From assembly GCF_000993785.3 (NCBI RefSeq), contig NZ_CP009922.3, forward strand, positions 372,001 through 436,000: DNA of 64,000 bases, in the 5' to 3' direction. Source of the DNA: Streptomyces xiamenensis (GTDB lineage Bacteria > Actinomycetota > Actinomycetes > Streptomycetales > Streptomycetaceae). The position numbers and the translations under genes are program-made. Shown piece after piece: positions 36,067-45,099 of this stretch. Each line of letters begins with the position of its first letter. Positions within the stretch are counted from its first letter, which is position 1. The notes under the pieces were generated by a model. That model saw only the letters and a list, made by a program, of their open reading frames with translations, did no database searches and was not told where the DNA came from.

Positions 36067-38310
36067 ATGCGAGGCATCCAGGACGCCGGATCACCGGCCG
36101 GAGACTCTTCCCGCCCCCGGCGTACGCCGGGCAATCTCCCTGTGGAGCTGACCACGTTCCACGGCCGGGAGAGCGAGCTCGACCGGTTACGGCACGAGGT
36201 GATCCGGGCCCGGCTGGTGACCGTGACGGGCACCGGCGGGGTGGGCAAGTCCCGGGTGGCGGCCCGGGCCGCGGAGCAACTGAAGGAACGGTTCTCCGAC
36301 GGTGTCTGGCTGGTCGAGGCCAGCGCCTCGCACGATCCGCAACTGCTGGAGCACAGCGTGGTCGCGGCCCTGCGGCTGACCGACCACTCCGGCCGCGCTC
36401 CCCTCACCACCTTGCTGGAGCACCTGGCCCACCGCCGGCTGCTGCTGGTGCTGGACGGCTTCGAGCATCTGGTGGAGGAATCCGCCCGCCTGGTACGGGA
36501 GCTGCTGCGCCGGCTGCCCGGGCTGCGGGTGCTCGCCACCGGGCGCCGCCCGCTGGGGATCGCCGGGGAGCAACTGTTCCCCCTGGCCCCGCTGGCCGCC
36601 CCGGACGCCGCCCGGCTGTTCACGGACCGGGCCGCCGCCGTTCGGCCCGGCTTCACGCTCGGCCCGGACAACCACGAGCAGGTGGCGGACCTGTGCCACC
36701 GCCTGGACGGCATCCCGCTGGCCCTGGAGCTGGCGGCGGGCCGGCTGCGCACCCTGTCCCTGCCGCAGATGCTGGAGCGGCTCGATGACCGTTTCGCACT
36801 CCTCACCGGCGGCACCCGGGACGCGCCGCCGCACCACCAGACGCTGCGCACGGCCGTGGGCTGGAGCCATGAGCTGTGCTCGCCCCGGGAACGGCTGCTG
36901 TGGGCCCGGCTGTCGGTGTTCGCCGGGGCCTTCGACCTGGAGGCGGCCGAGTACGTGTGCTCGGGCCCCGACCTCCCGGCGGAACAGGTGCTGGACGTGC
37001 TGGCCCAGCTGGTCGCGCAGTCGCTGGTGACCCGCGAGGACGCGCCGTCCGGGGTGCGCTACCGGATGCTGGACACCCTGCGGGCGTACGGCGCGTACTG
37101 GCTGGCGGCCACCGGCCAGACCCGGCGGCTGCGGGAGCGGCACCGCGACTGGTACACGGGCCTGGTCAGCTGGTGCGAGCTGGAGTGGTTCTCACCGCGC
37201 CAGGAGGAGGTGGCACTGCGGATCACCGACGAGTTCGCCAATCTGCGGGCGGCGCTGGAGTTCGCCGTGGACGAGGACGACGACCCCCGGCACGGGCTGT
37301 ATCTGGCGGGCACGCTGTGGTTCTGCTGGGTGGGCTGCGGCCGGATCCAGGAGGGCCGCCACTGGCTGGAACGGGCGCTGGAGCGCGAGCGGTACGACCC
37401 GGTGAGCCCTGGCGGGGACGGCACGGGTGACAGCGCGGTACGGCTGCGCGCGCTGGGCCTGGCGGGCTATCTGGCGGTGCTCCGGGGCGACACGGTCACG
37501 GCACTGGCGGCGCTGCACGAGTGTCTGGAGGAGGCGGAGCGCACCGGGGACGAACGGGCCATCGCCTACAGCCTGCTGCGGATGGGTGCCCTGGCACTGA
37601 TCAGTGACGACGTGCGGCGGGCCGAGGAGTTGCTGAGCGGCGCGCTGGAACGCTACGCGGAGCTCGGTGAGCTCAACAGCCATGTGCTGCTGGGGCGGGT
37701 GGAGCTGGCGCTCGCGCTCGCCTTCGGCGGTGATCTGCAGCGTGCCATCGCGCTGTGCGAGGAGGTGCGCCGGGAGTGCGCGGAGCACGGTGAGCTGTGG
37801 GCGCGCGCCTACGCCCTGTTCGGGCTGGGCTTCGCCGCCTGGACGCAGGGGGAGCCGGCACGGGCCGGGGCGCTGCTGCGGGAAGGGCTGGCGATCAGCG
37901 CGGGCTTCCGGGACCTGGTGGCGACCGTGCTGATGCTGGAGATGCTGGCACTGGTCGCGGTGAGCGAGGACCGGGCGCGGGAGGCCGCGGTGCTCCAGGG
38001 GGCGGCCGGGCGGCTGTGGCCCTCGGTGGGGATGCCGCTGTTCGGCTCGCGGTACTTCAACGCGCCGCACAGCGAGTGCGAGCGACGGGCGCGCGCGGCG
38101 CTGGGCGAGGGCAGCTATCTGGAGGCGGTGCGGGAGGGCGCGGCGCTGACGCCGGAGGTCGCGGTGGAACGGGCCCTGCGACCCGGGGACGGAGGCCCGG
38201 CACCGGCCGGCGGGCTGCTGCCGCTGCCGGTGGAGCCCGCCGCGACCCCCCATCCGCATCCCTTCCCCGGCGAGGGGGATGCGGGGTACGGGCGGGGGAT
38301 CGCGAGCTAG
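36067..38310 (+). CDS. STAND-type NB-ARC ATPase with TPR-like C-terminal region
   Basis: Signal-transduction ATPase of the AfsR/MalT-like class. The 747-residue product has an NB-ARC module: ELTTFHGRESELDRL, Walker A VTGTGGVGKSRVAARAAEQL (P-loop at 55-62), Walker B RRLLLVLDGFEHL, the sensor-like RVLATGRRPLGIAGE and the GLPL-equivalent LDGIPLALELAAGRLR. A winged-helix part follows, then a long helical TPR-like region (about 370-700). I see no SARP, LuxR or other output domain at either end, unlike most relatives, so its partner is unknown. The first ATG after the predicted promoter is used. Codon use matches the neighbours. Confidence 0.85.
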   Translation: MRGIQDAGSPAGDSSRPRRTPGNLPVELTTFHGRESELDRLRHEVIRARLVTVTGTGGVGKSRVAARAAEQLKERFSDGVWLVEASASHDPQLLEHSVVAALRLTDHSGRAPLTTLLEHLAHRRLLLVLDGFEHLVEESARLVRELLRRLPGLRVLATGRRPLGIAGEQLFPLAPLAAPDAARLFTDRAAAVRPGFTLGPDNHEQVADLCHRLDGIPLALELAAGRLRTLSLPQMLERLDDRFALLTGGTRDAPPHHQTLRTAVGWSHELCSPRERLLWARLSVFAGAFDLEAAEYVCSGPDLPAEQVLDVLAQLVAQSLVTREDAPSGVRYRMLDTLRAYGAYWLAATGQTRRLRERHRDWYTGLVSWCELEWFSPRQEEVALRITDEFANLRAALEFAVDEDDDPRHGLYLAGTLWFCWVGCGRIQEGRHWLERALERERYDPVSPGGDGTGDSAVRLRALGLAGYLAVLRGDTVTALAALHECLEEAERTGDERAIAYSLLRMGALALISDDVRRAEELLSGALERYAELGELNSHVLLGRVELALALAFGGDLQRAIALCEEVRRECAEHGELWARAYALFGLGFAAWTQGEPARAGALLREGLAISAGFRDLVATVLMLEMLALVAVSEDRAREAAVLQGAAGRLWPSVGMPLFGSRYFNAPHSECERRARAALGEGSYLEAVREGAALTPEVAVERALRPGDGGPAPAGGLLPLPVEPAATPHPHPFPGEGDAGYGRGIAS

Positions 38311-38329
38311 CCTGCCTGCCTGAAGGGGA

Positions 38330-38941
38330 TCAGCGGGCGTAGAACTCCACGACCAGCTGCTCGTCGCAGACCACCGGGATCTCCTTGCGCTGCGGGTCTC
38401 GGTCGAGCCGGAACGCGAGCGCCTGGAGGTTGACCTGGAGGTAGCGCGGGGTCTCCCCGTCCAGCGCGTAGCCACCCTCGCGGGCGACGAGGAAGGGGTG
38501 CTTCTCCCGGCTGCGCTCGCGGACGGTGACCACGTCGTCCGGGCGGACCCGGAAGGACGGCTTGTCCACCTTGCGGTCGTTGACCGCGATGTGACCGTGT
38601 ACGACCATCTGGCGGGCCTGGTAGATGGTACGAGCCAGACCGGAGCGGAGCACCAGCGCGTCAAGTCGCCGCTCCAGCTCGATGATCAGAGCCTCACCGG
38701 TCTTGCCTTCGACCTTGCGCGCACGGTCGTAGGCGCGGACCATCTGCCGCTCGCTGATGTCGTACTGGGCGCGCAACCGCTGCTTCTCCAACAGCCGGAC
38801 CTTGTAGTCACTGGTCTGCTTCCGGCCACGCCCATGCTGGCCGGGAGGGTAGGGGCGCTTCTCGAAGTACTTGACGGCCTTGGGGGTCAGTGCGATGCCG
38901 AGCGCCCGCGACTTCTTGACCTTGGGGCGTGACTGGTTCAC
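38330..38941 (-). CDS. rpsD: 30S ribosomal protein S4, zinc-free form
   Basis: Primary 16S-binding assembly protein of the small subunit. The 203-residue product has the S4 N-terminal domain and the S4 RNA-binding motif ([20 protein letters not shown] and [20 protein letters not shown]). It lacks the N-terminal zinc-binding cysteines of C+ S4 proteins (there is no Cys before the C-terminal VVCDEQL). The GTG at 38941 gives [14 protein letters not shown] and has GGAGG 10 nt upstream; a TTG three codons earlier is too close to that site. The gene stands alone, not in the usual ribosomal operon, as in other Streptomyces. Confidence 0.95.
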   Translation of the reverse strand: MNQSRPKVKKSRALGIALTPKAVKYFEKRPYPPGQHGRGRKQTSDYKVRLLEKQRLRAQYDISERQMVRAYDRARKVEGKTGEALIIELERRLDALVLRSGLARTIYQARQMVVHGHIAVNDRKVDKPSFRVRPDDVVTVRERSREKHPFLVAREGGYALDGETPRYLQVNLQALAFRLDRDPQRKEIPVVCDEQLVVEFYAR

Positions 38942-38963
38942 GTGGAACAAACCTCCGTGTAAG

Positions 38964-38982
38964 TTAGGTGAGGCTTACCTTA
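38964..38982. promoter_or_regulatory. DmdR/IdeR-type iron box between rpsD and the DUF2470 gene
   Basis: TTAGGTGAGGCTTACCTTA matches the 19-bp iron-box consensus TTAGGTTAGGCTAACCTAA at 16 of 19 positions. It sits 14 nt before the DUF2470 ATG and 22 nt upstream of the rpsD start codon. Iron-loaded DmdR binding here would repress the DUF2470 gene and could also affect rpsD. Confidence 0.7.
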
Positions 38983-38996
38983 GCGGAGGAGAACGC

Positions 38997-39782
38997 ATGC
39001 TTCGACCTGGGAGCGCCATCAGCGCCCAACAGCCCACCGCAGCCGAGCGGGTGCGCACCCTCGTGGAGTCGAACGCGTCAGCGAGTCTGACCATTCCGGG
39101 CACCGAACTGGACGAACCAGGGCTCAGCACACCCGAATCCCGCGCCGTCGCGGCCTCGGGAGATGTGATGCTGCTGATCCCGGCCCGTGCCCCGGCGGCC
39201 AGAGCCGCCGTTCACGCCCAAGGTGACGATCTGACTGCGGTGATGGAGATCACCGATGTCGCCCCCGTCTCCGTACCCCATCGTATCCGGGGTCGCGGAT
39301 GGGTCGCCGGGTGGCTGACCGCGGTCGCGGGGAGCGAGCGCGCGGCGGCCGCCCGGCTGCTCGCGCAGCGGCATCCGGCCGGACCGGTACCGGGCCCCGG
39401 GTGGACCCTGCTGCGCCTGGAGGTGGGCGAGGCGTACACCGACGATCTGTGGGGCGCCGCCCAGGTGGAGCCCGATGAGTTCACCGCCGCCTCGCCCGAC
39501 CCGCTGGCCCGGCACGAGGCCGAACTGCTCCAGCACCTGGCCGCCTCCCACGGGACGCAGTTGCGCTCGCTGTGCGTCCTGCTGGGTGACCGGGGCAACA
39601 GCTGCGGCACCTGGCGGCAGGTGGTGCCGCTGGGGCTGGACCGCTTCGGGCTGCGGGTGCGGTTCTGCGCCGGCGAGCACTGCTTCGACGCCCGCTTCGA
39701 TTTCCCCGAGCCGGTGCGCGACGTGACCGAGCTGCGGCGCGCCATGCGGCATCTGTTCGAGGCGGCGGCCGTCGAGGAGTGA
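38997..39782 (+). CDS. DUF2470 protein, heme-utilisation (HugZ-like) fold, iron-box controlled
   Basis: The 261-residue product resembles split-barrel flavin-reductase-like proteins with a DUF2470 domain, a group that includes HugZ/HutZ heme-degrading proteins. The N-terminal part has TAAERVRTLVESNASASLTI and GDVMLLIPARAPA; the C-terminal DUF2470 part (about 165-255) has LARHEAELLQHLAASHG and GLDRFGLRVRFCAGEHCFD. The ATG follows GCGGAGGAGA. The iron box just upstream suggests expression when iron is scarce, fitting a role in heme iron release, but the activity is inferred. It is convergent with rarA. Confidence 0.82.
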   Translation: MLRPGSAISAQQPTAAERVRTLVESNASASLTIPGTELDEPGLSTPESRAVAASGDVMLLIPARAPAARAAVHAQGDDLTAVMEITDVAPVSVPHRIRGRGWVAGWLTAVAGSERAAAARLLAQRHPAGPVPGPGWTLLRLEVGEAYTDDLWGAAQVEPDEFTAASPDPLARHEAELLQHLAASHGTQLRSLCVLLGDRGNSCGTWRQVVPLGLDRFGLRVRFCAGEHCFDARFDFPEPVRDVTELRRAMRHLFEAAAVEE

Positions 39783-39813
39783 ACCGCCGGCACCGGGGTG
39801 CGGGGCGCCGGTG

Positions 39814-41178
39814 TTACGGGCGGGGGTCCCGGCCGCCCGACAGCCGCCCCCGTACCCGCTCGGCGACATCCGCGTACCGTGCCTCGGCGCCCCGCCGGGT
39901 CGGCTGGTAGTAACGCTTGTCGCGGACCGCGTCCGGTGCGTACTGCTGGGCGGCGATACCGTCCGGCAGATCGTGCGGGTACTGATAACCCGCCCCGTGC
40001 CCCAGCTTCTGCGCGCCCTTGTAGTGGGCGTCCCGCAGGTGCTCGGGCACCGGGCCCGCCAGCCCCGCCCTGACGTCCGCGAGCGCGGCGCCGATCGCCA
40101 CCGTGGCCGCGTTGGACTTGGGTGCCAGGGCCAGCGCGATCACGGCCTGGCTCAGGGTCAGCGACGCCTCGGGGAAACCGATCATCGCCACCGCCTGCGC
40201 CGCCGCCACCGCCGTGGTCAGCGCGGTCGGATCGGCCATCCCGATGTCCTCGCTCGCCGAGATCATCAGCCGTCTGGCGATGAACCGCGGGTCCTCCCCC
40301 GCCTCGATCATCCGCGCCAGGTAGTGCAGCGCCGCGTCCACGTCCGAGCCGCGGATCGACTTGATCAGCGCACTGGCGACGTCGTAGTGCTGGTCGCCGT
40401 CCCGGTCGTAGGTGACGGCGGCCCGGTCCACGGCCTCCTCCAGGGAGGCGAGGGTGATCTCCGGCTCCCCCTTGGCCAGCGCCGCTCCCGCTCCGGCCTC
40501 CAGCGCCGTGAGCGCCCGCCGGGCGTCACCCCCGGCGATCCGCAGCAGATGGGCCTCGCTGTCCTCCGGGAGCCCCACCGCCCCGTTCAGCCCGCGCTCG
40601 GCGGCCACCGCGCGGTGCAGCAGCCCGCGCAGGTCGTCCTCCGTCAGCGGCTCCAGGGTCAGCAGCAGCGACCGGGACAGCAGCGGTGAGATCACCGAGA
40701 AGTAAGGATTCTCCGTGGTGGCGGCGATCAGCGTCACCCAGCGGTTCTCCACCGCCGGCAGCAGCGAGTCCTGCTGGGCCTTGCTGAAGCGGTGGATCTC
40801 GTCGAGGAAGAGCACGGTGTCCCGGGCGTAGGCGCCGGAGGAACGCCGGGCGCCCTCGATGACCGAGCGCACCTCCTTGACCCCCGCGGTGATCGCCGAC
40901 AACTCCACGAAGCGCTTGTCGGTGGCCTTGCTGACCACATGGGCGAGCGTGGTCTTGCCGGTGCCCGGCGGCCCCCACAGGATCACCGAGGAGGGGCCGG
41001 CGGGACCGCCGCCGCCCTCCCCCACCAGCCGGCGCAGCGGCGACCCGGGGCGCAGCAGATGCCGCTGCCCCAGGACCTCCTCCAGCGTGCGCGGGCGCAT
41101 CCGTACGGCCAGCGGGCTGGCGGACGGGTCGCGCTCCTGACGGTCTTCCGCGGCGGCGGTGAACAGATCGGGCTCCAC
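39814..41178 (-). CDS. rarA: Replication-associated recombination protein A (RarA/MgsA)
   Basis: AAA+ ATPase acting at stalled replication forks, related to clamp-loader and RuvB proteins. The 454-residue product has [20 protein letters not shown], Walker [21 protein letters not shown], Walker [21 protein letters not shown], sensor 1 [16 protein letters not shown], and the C-terminal tetramerisation part with [15 protein letters not shown] [14 protein letters not shown] and [16 protein letters not shown]. Full length. It lies convergent to the DUF2470 gene and 54 nt after the VKOR gene. Confidence 0.94.
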   Translation of the reverse strand: MEPDLFTAAAEDRQERDPSASPLAVRMRPRTLEEVLGQRHLLRPGSPLRRLVGEGGGGPAGPSSVILWGPPGTGKTTLAHVVSKATDKRFVELSAITAGVKEVRSVIEGARRSSGAYARDTVLFLDEIHRFSKAQQDSLLPAVENRWVTLIAATTENPYFSVISPLLSRSLLLTLEPLTEDDLRGLLHRAVAAERGLNGAVGLPEDSEAHLLRIAGGDARRALTALEAGAGAALAKGEPEITLASLEEAVDRAAVTYDRDGDQHYDVASALIKSIRGSDVDAALHYLARMIEAGEDPRFIARRLMISASEDIGMADPTALTTAVAAAQAVAMIGFPEASLTLSQAVIALALAPKSNAATVAIGAALADVRAGLAGPVPEHLRDAHYKGAQKLGHGAGYQYPHDLPDGIAAQQYAPDAVRDKRYYQPTRRGAEARYADVAERVRGRLSGGRDPRP

Positions 41179-41232
41179 ACCGGAAACCCTAAGTCACCCC
41201 ACTGACAGCGGGGCGGGAGCTCCCCCGGCGGC

Positions 41233-41868
41233 TCAGCCGGTCCAGAAGTCCCACCAGCGGGTGAGGATCAGCATGCCGATGATCGCGACGTGCACCAGCG
41301 GGAACAGCCAGTGGAACTCCTCGAAGGTGCGCTTCACGCCGGCGGGCGCGGGGATGATCCCGTGCCGGATGTTGTGCGCCGTGGTGTACCAGAACATGAA
41401 GATGGTCGCGACCCACGCCAGGCAGCACCACAGGCACAGCGCGCTGATCTCGTACAGCGACTGGTACTGGAGCCAGGTGCAGAAGGCGACGCCGAAGAGC
41501 GTGCCGCCCTGCAGCCCCAGCCAGAACCAGCGCCGGTAACGGGCCCCGGCCAGCAGCCCCATGCCGATCGCGATCACCGCGCCGTAGGTGACCAGCCCGA
41601 GCATCGGATTGGGGAATCCGAAGACCTTGGCCTGCTCGCTCTCCATGATGGAGCCGCAGGAGACGATCGGGTTGAGGCTGCAGGCCGGGGTGAAGTCCGG
41701 GTCCTCCAGCAGGTGGAACTTGTCCAAGGTGATCACCCAGGCGGCCAGCAGGCCCATGAAGCCGGTGATCACCAGCAGCAGCGCGAAACCGCGACCCGCC
41801 CCCACCTCCCCGGGCGCGTCCTGAGCAGGCTCCTGGGTCCGTTCCACGTCTACCGCCGATGCCGTCAT
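41233..41868 (-). CDS. Vitamin K epoxide reductase-family membrane protein (disulfide-forming)
   Basis: VKOR homologues in actinobacteria reoxidise periplasmic DsbA-like proteins using quinone. The 211-residue product has four to five membrane segments. The active-site pair is CLWC at residues 145-148, and the loop cysteines that relay electrons are C63 and C71 (ACSLNPIVSC). The ATG at 41868 gives MTASAVDVERTQE; an upstream ATG adds 21 doubtful residues. No DsbA-like partner is in the window. It precedes rarA on the same strand and follows hisS by 95 nt. Confidence 0.92.
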   Translation of the reverse strand: MTASAVDVERTQEPAQDAPGEVGAGRGFALLLVITGFMGLLAAWVITLDKFHLLEDPDFTPACSLNPIVSCGSIMESEQAKVFGFPNPMLGLVTYGAVIAIGMGLLAGARYRRWFWLGLQGGTLFGVAFCTWLQYQSLYEISALCLWCCLAWVATIFMFWYTTAHNIRHGIIPAPAGVKRTFEEFHWLFPLVHVAIIGMLILTRWWDFWTG

Positions 41869-41963
41869 CTCGCCATTCCCGCTCGTTGTCGGATACGGCC
41901 CCAATTCTGCACCAGCGGGGGCCCCTGCCAAGGGTCCCGTATCACCCGTTCGGCGTACCCCGG

Positions 41964-43226
41964 TCAGCCGAGCAGTCGCGTCAGCTCGCTGACCAGCGCG
42001 TCCGCGGGTACCGGCCGCTGCTCCCCGCTCGCGAGGTCCTTCAGCTGGATCACGCCCTCGGCCAGATCACGCTCACCCGCCACCAGCGCGTACCTGGCAC
42101 CGCTGCGGTTGGCCGCCTTCATGGCCGCCTTGAGCCCCTTGCCGCCGTACGCCAGGTCCGCCGCGATCCCGGCCCGGCGCACCGTGGTGACCAGGGAGAA
42201 CAGCGTGCGGGCCGCTTCCTCTCCCAGCGGCACCGCGAAGACGTCGGTGCCGGCGGGCAGGTCCAGCTCCACGCCCTCCGCGCGCAGGGCCAGCACCGTG
42301 CGGTCCACACCCAGGCCCCAGCCGACCGAGGGCAGCGCGGGGCCGCCGATCATCTCCGAGAGCCCGTCGTAGCGCCCGCCGCCGCCCAGCGCGGACTGGG
42401 ATCCCAGGCCGCCGTGGACGAACTCGAAGGTGGTACGGGTGTAGTAGTCGAGACCGCGCACCAGCTTGGGGTCGTCCTCGAAGACGATGTCCGCCGCGGT
42501 CAGCAGCTCCCGGACCCGCTCGTGGTACTCCTCGCACGCCGTGCACAGGTGGTCGCGCATCATCGGCGCCCCGGTCAGCTGCCGCTGCACGGACTCCCGC
42601 TTGTCGTCCAGTACCCGCAGCGGGTTGATCTCGATCCGGGCCCGGGTGTCCTCGTCCAGGTCCAGGGCGCGCAGGAACTCCTGGAGCGCGGCCCGGTAGG
42701 CGGGACGGCACTCGGCGTCGCCCAGCGAGTTCAGCAGCAGCCGCACCTGGGTCAGCCCGAGCGCCCGGTAGGCGTCCGCCGCCATGATGATCAGCTCGGC
42801 GTCCAGCGCCGGGTCCTCGGCGCCGACCGCCTCGGCGCCGACCTGGGAGAAGTGCCGGTACCGGCCGGCCTGCGGGCGCTCGTAGCGGTAGAAGGAGCCG
42901 GAGTACCAGAGCTTGACCGGCAGATTGCCGGCCCGGTGCAGATTGGCCTGGAGCGCGGCGCGCAGCACGGACGCGGTGCCCTCGGGGCGCAGCGCCAGGT
43001 GGTCGCCGCCCTTGGTGGTGAGGGTGTACATCTCCTTGCTGACGATGTCGGTGGACTCACCGACCCCGCGGGAGAACAGCTCGACGTTCTCGAATCCTGG
43101 GGTCTCGACATAGCCGTAGCCGGCCCGGCGCAGCGGCGCGGCCATCGCCTCGCGGACCGCGAGGTAGCCGGCGGAGTCGGGGGGCAGCAGGTCGTAGGTG
43201 CCCTTGGGGGCGGAGAAGGTGCTCAC
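41964..43226 (-). CDS. hisS: Histidyl-tRNA synthetase
   Basis: Charges tRNA-His. The 420-residue class II synthetase contains [13 protein letters not shown] at the N-terminus, motif 1 region around [17 protein letters not shown], motif 2 [19 protein letters not shown], the HisA/HisB signatures [17 protein letters not shown] and [10 protein letters not shown], motif 3 [10 protein letters not shown] and a C-terminal anticodon-binding domain. GTG start. It lies 12 nt after the MBL hydrolase gene, the frequent MBL-hisS pairing of actinobacteria. No T-box is seen upstream. Confidence 0.96.
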   Translation of the reverse strand: MSTFSAPKGTYDLLPPDSAGYLAVREAMAAPLRRAGYGYVETPGFENVELFSRGVGESTDIVSKEMYTLTTKGGDHLALRPEGTASVLRAALQANLHRAGNLPVKLWYSGSFYRYERPQAGRYRHFSQVGAEAVGAEDPALDAELIIMAADAYRALGLTQVRLLLNSLGDAECRPAYRAALQEFLRALDLDEDTRARIEINPLRVLDDKRESVQRQLTGAPMMRDHLCTACEEYHERVRELLTAADIVFEDDPKLVRGLDYYTRTTFEFVHGGLGSQSALGGGGRYDGLSEMIGGPALPSVGWGLGVDRTVLALRAEGVELDLPAGTDVFAVPLGEEAARTLFSLVTTVRRAGIAADLAYGGKGLKAAMKAANRSGARYALVAGERDLAEGVIQLKDLASGEQRPVPADALVSELTRLLG

Positions 43227-43238
43227 GGAAAGACGTCT

Positions 43239-43952
43239 TCACATTCCTCGTCGCGGCGCCGGGGTGTCCCCGGTGCCCTGGCCGGCGGCGACCTCCCGCA
43301 GATACGGGTTGGTGGCGCGCTCGGTGCCGATGGTGGTCTGGGGGCCGTGCCCGGACAGGACGACCGTGGAGTCCGGCAGCGGCAGGCACACGCGTGCCAG
43401 CGAGCGCAGGATCTCGGCGTGGTCGCCGCCGGGCAGATCGGTGCGTCCGATGGAGCCGGCGAACAGCAGGTCACCGGAGAAGAACACCGGGGGGACGTCC
43501 CCCGTCTCCGGCATCCCGAAGGTCACCGACCCCTGGGTATGGCCCGGGGCGTGCGCGACGCCGAACTCCAGACCGGCCAGCTCCATGGCCGTGCCGTCGG
43601 TCAGCTCGCGCAGATCGCCGGGCTCCCCCACGGTCAGCTCGCCCAGCAGCCGCTGCCCGATGGCCCTGCCGAGGGCCTTCTCCGGGTCCGCGAGCATGTA
43701 GCGGTCCCGGGGGTGGATCCAGGCGGGCACGTCGTGGGCGCCGCACACCGGCACCACCGAGGCGACATGGTCGATGTGGCCGTGGGTGAGGAGCACGGCG
43801 ACCGGCTTGAGCCGGTGCCGCTCGATGGTGGCGGCGACTCCCTCGGCGGCCTGGTGCCCGGGGTCGATGATCACGCACTCCTCGCCGGCGGCGGGGGCGA
43901 CCAGATAGCAGTTGGTCCCCCAGGCCCCGGCGGGGAAGCCAGCGATGAGCAC
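43239..43952 (-). CDS. Metallo-beta-lactamase-fold hydrolase, glyoxalase II-like
   Basis: The 237-residue product has the metal-binding motif LLTHGHIDHVASV (HxHxDH), the later His in HAPGHTQGSVTFG, the bridging Asp in FFSGDLLFAGSIGRTDLPGG, and the last His in VLSGHGPQTTIGTE. This arrangement is that of glyoxalase II and related thioester hydrolases; the natural substrate is not known. The GTG at 43952 follows AAGGAC by 4-5 nt and gives LIAGFPAGAWGTNCYL, the usual N-terminus. It is divergent from the cyclophilin gene. Confidence 0.9.
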   Translation of the reverse strand: MLIAGFPAGAWGTNCYLVAPAAGEECVIIDPGHQAAEGVAATIERHRLKPVAVLLTHGHIDHVASVVPVCGAHDVPAWIHPRDRYMLADPEKALGRAIGQRLLGELTVGEPGDLRELTDGTAMELAGLEFGVAHAPGHTQGSVTFGMPETGDVPPVFFSGDLLFAGSIGRTDLPGGDHAEILRSLARVCLPLPDSTVVLSGHGPQTTIGTERATNPYLREVAAGQGTGDTPAPRRGM

Positions 43953-44072
43953 AGGCGTCCTTATGTGGTTCTCGGCTTCGGCTGTGATCGGAAAGCCTAC
44001 CGGCGACGGTACGGGGCGGGCGAACCCGTATACGGTGGCGCAAGGCTTACCGGGAACGTCAGGAGGAGCGCG

Positions 44073-44918
44073 GTGGTCAGCAAAGAGCAGCGGCGCAAGC
44101 AGCTCGCCCGGGCGAAGTGGGAACGCCAGCAGCAGCGCCGCGGGGAGCGGTGGCGCAGGACGCGGCGGCGCAAGGCCGTCCTCGCCGCCGTGCTGGTGGT
44201 ACTGGTGGCGGGTGGCGGTACGGCGGTGGCCATGGGGGTGTTCTCCGGCGACGACGACACCACGGACGCGGCGGCCCAGGATCCGCTGGACCAGGAGACC
44301 GAGGCCCCGCCGGCGGAGGACCCCTGTGCGGCCCCCGCCGAGGGTGAGCCCTCGCAGCAGCAGTGGGACGCGGAGCCGGAGCTGACGGTGGACACGTCGG
44401 CGGCACACACCATGCGGCTGGCGACGACCTGTGGTGACATCGAGATCGCGCTGGACGCCGAGGCGGCCCCGCGCACGGTCAACTCCTTCGCGTTCCTCGC
44501 CGGGGAGGGCTATCTCGACCACAGCCCGTGCCACCGGCTGGTGACCGAGGGCATCCACGTGCTGCAGTGCGGCGACCCGACCGGTACCGGTGCGGGCGGC
44601 CCCGGCTACAACATCCCGGACGAGAACCTGGACGCCCCCGAGGTGGCGGACGGGATCTACCCGGCGGGCACGGTGGCGATGGCCAACCAGTACAACCCGC
44701 AGGAGGACAGCGGCCGGGACTCCGGCGGCAGCCAGTTCTTCCTGGTGTACGAGGACAGCCCGCTGCCGCCCGACTACACCCCGTTCGGTACGGTCACCGG
44801 CGGTCTCGACGTGCTGGAGACCATCGTGGCCGCGGGCAGCACGACCGACCCGGAGACCGGGAACACCCCGCCGAACGCCACTGTGGTGATCGACTCGGCG
44901 ACGGTGGAGGCCGGCTGA
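44073..44918 (+). CDS. Membrane-anchored cyclophilin-type peptidyl-prolyl isomerase
   Basis: The 281-residue product has a very basic N-terminus (KEQRRKQLARAKWERQQQRR), one transmembrane segment near residues 38-58 (AVLAAVLVVLVAGGGTAVAM), an acidic Asp/Glu/Pro linker, then a cyclophilin domain from about residue 110: RLATTCGDIEIALDAEAAPR, TVNSFAFLAGEGYLDHSPCH, GGPGYNIPDENLD and GGSQFFLVYEDSPLPPDY. The domain faces outward and probably assists folding of secreted proteins. The GTG follows AGGAGGAG. Catalytic Arg of the usual HRV motif is present in CHRLVTEG. Confidence 0.92.
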   Translation: MVSKEQRRKQLARAKWERQQQRRGERWRRTRRRKAVLAAVLVVLVAGGGTAVAMGVFSGDDDTTDAAAQDPLDQETEAPPAEDPCAAPAEGEPSQQQWDAEPELTVDTSAAHTMRLATTCGDIEIALDAEAAPRTVNSFAFLAGEGYLDHSPCHRLVTEGIHVLQCGDPTGTGAGGPGYNIPDENLDAPEVADGIYPAGTVAMANQYNPQEDSGRDSGGSQFFLVYEDSPLPPDYTPFGTVTGGLDVLETIVAAGSTTDPETGNTPPNATVVIDSATVEAG

Positions 44919-45099
44919 CGCGCGCCCGGCGGTAATTTCCGTTCCGTCAGGGGCGGACAGCCGGGCGGAGCGTCGCCTATGTTTGGCGGGGACAGGGCCC
45001 CTCGCCGGTCAGGTGGGCCCGAAAGCCGGATGAGACCGGATGAAATTCGTGGAAGATGCCGTGGCACAACGCACCGCGGCATCGTGTGAGGGAGGCGCC

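Noticed and set aside
38330..38941. Zur-regulated zinc-free paralogue of S4
   Set aside because: S4 in Streptomyces is normally the zinc-free type, and the upstream site matches an iron box rather than a Zur box.
43227..43238. T-box control of hisS or alaS
   Set aside because: The gaps before these genes are 12 nt and an overlap, too short for a T-box leader.
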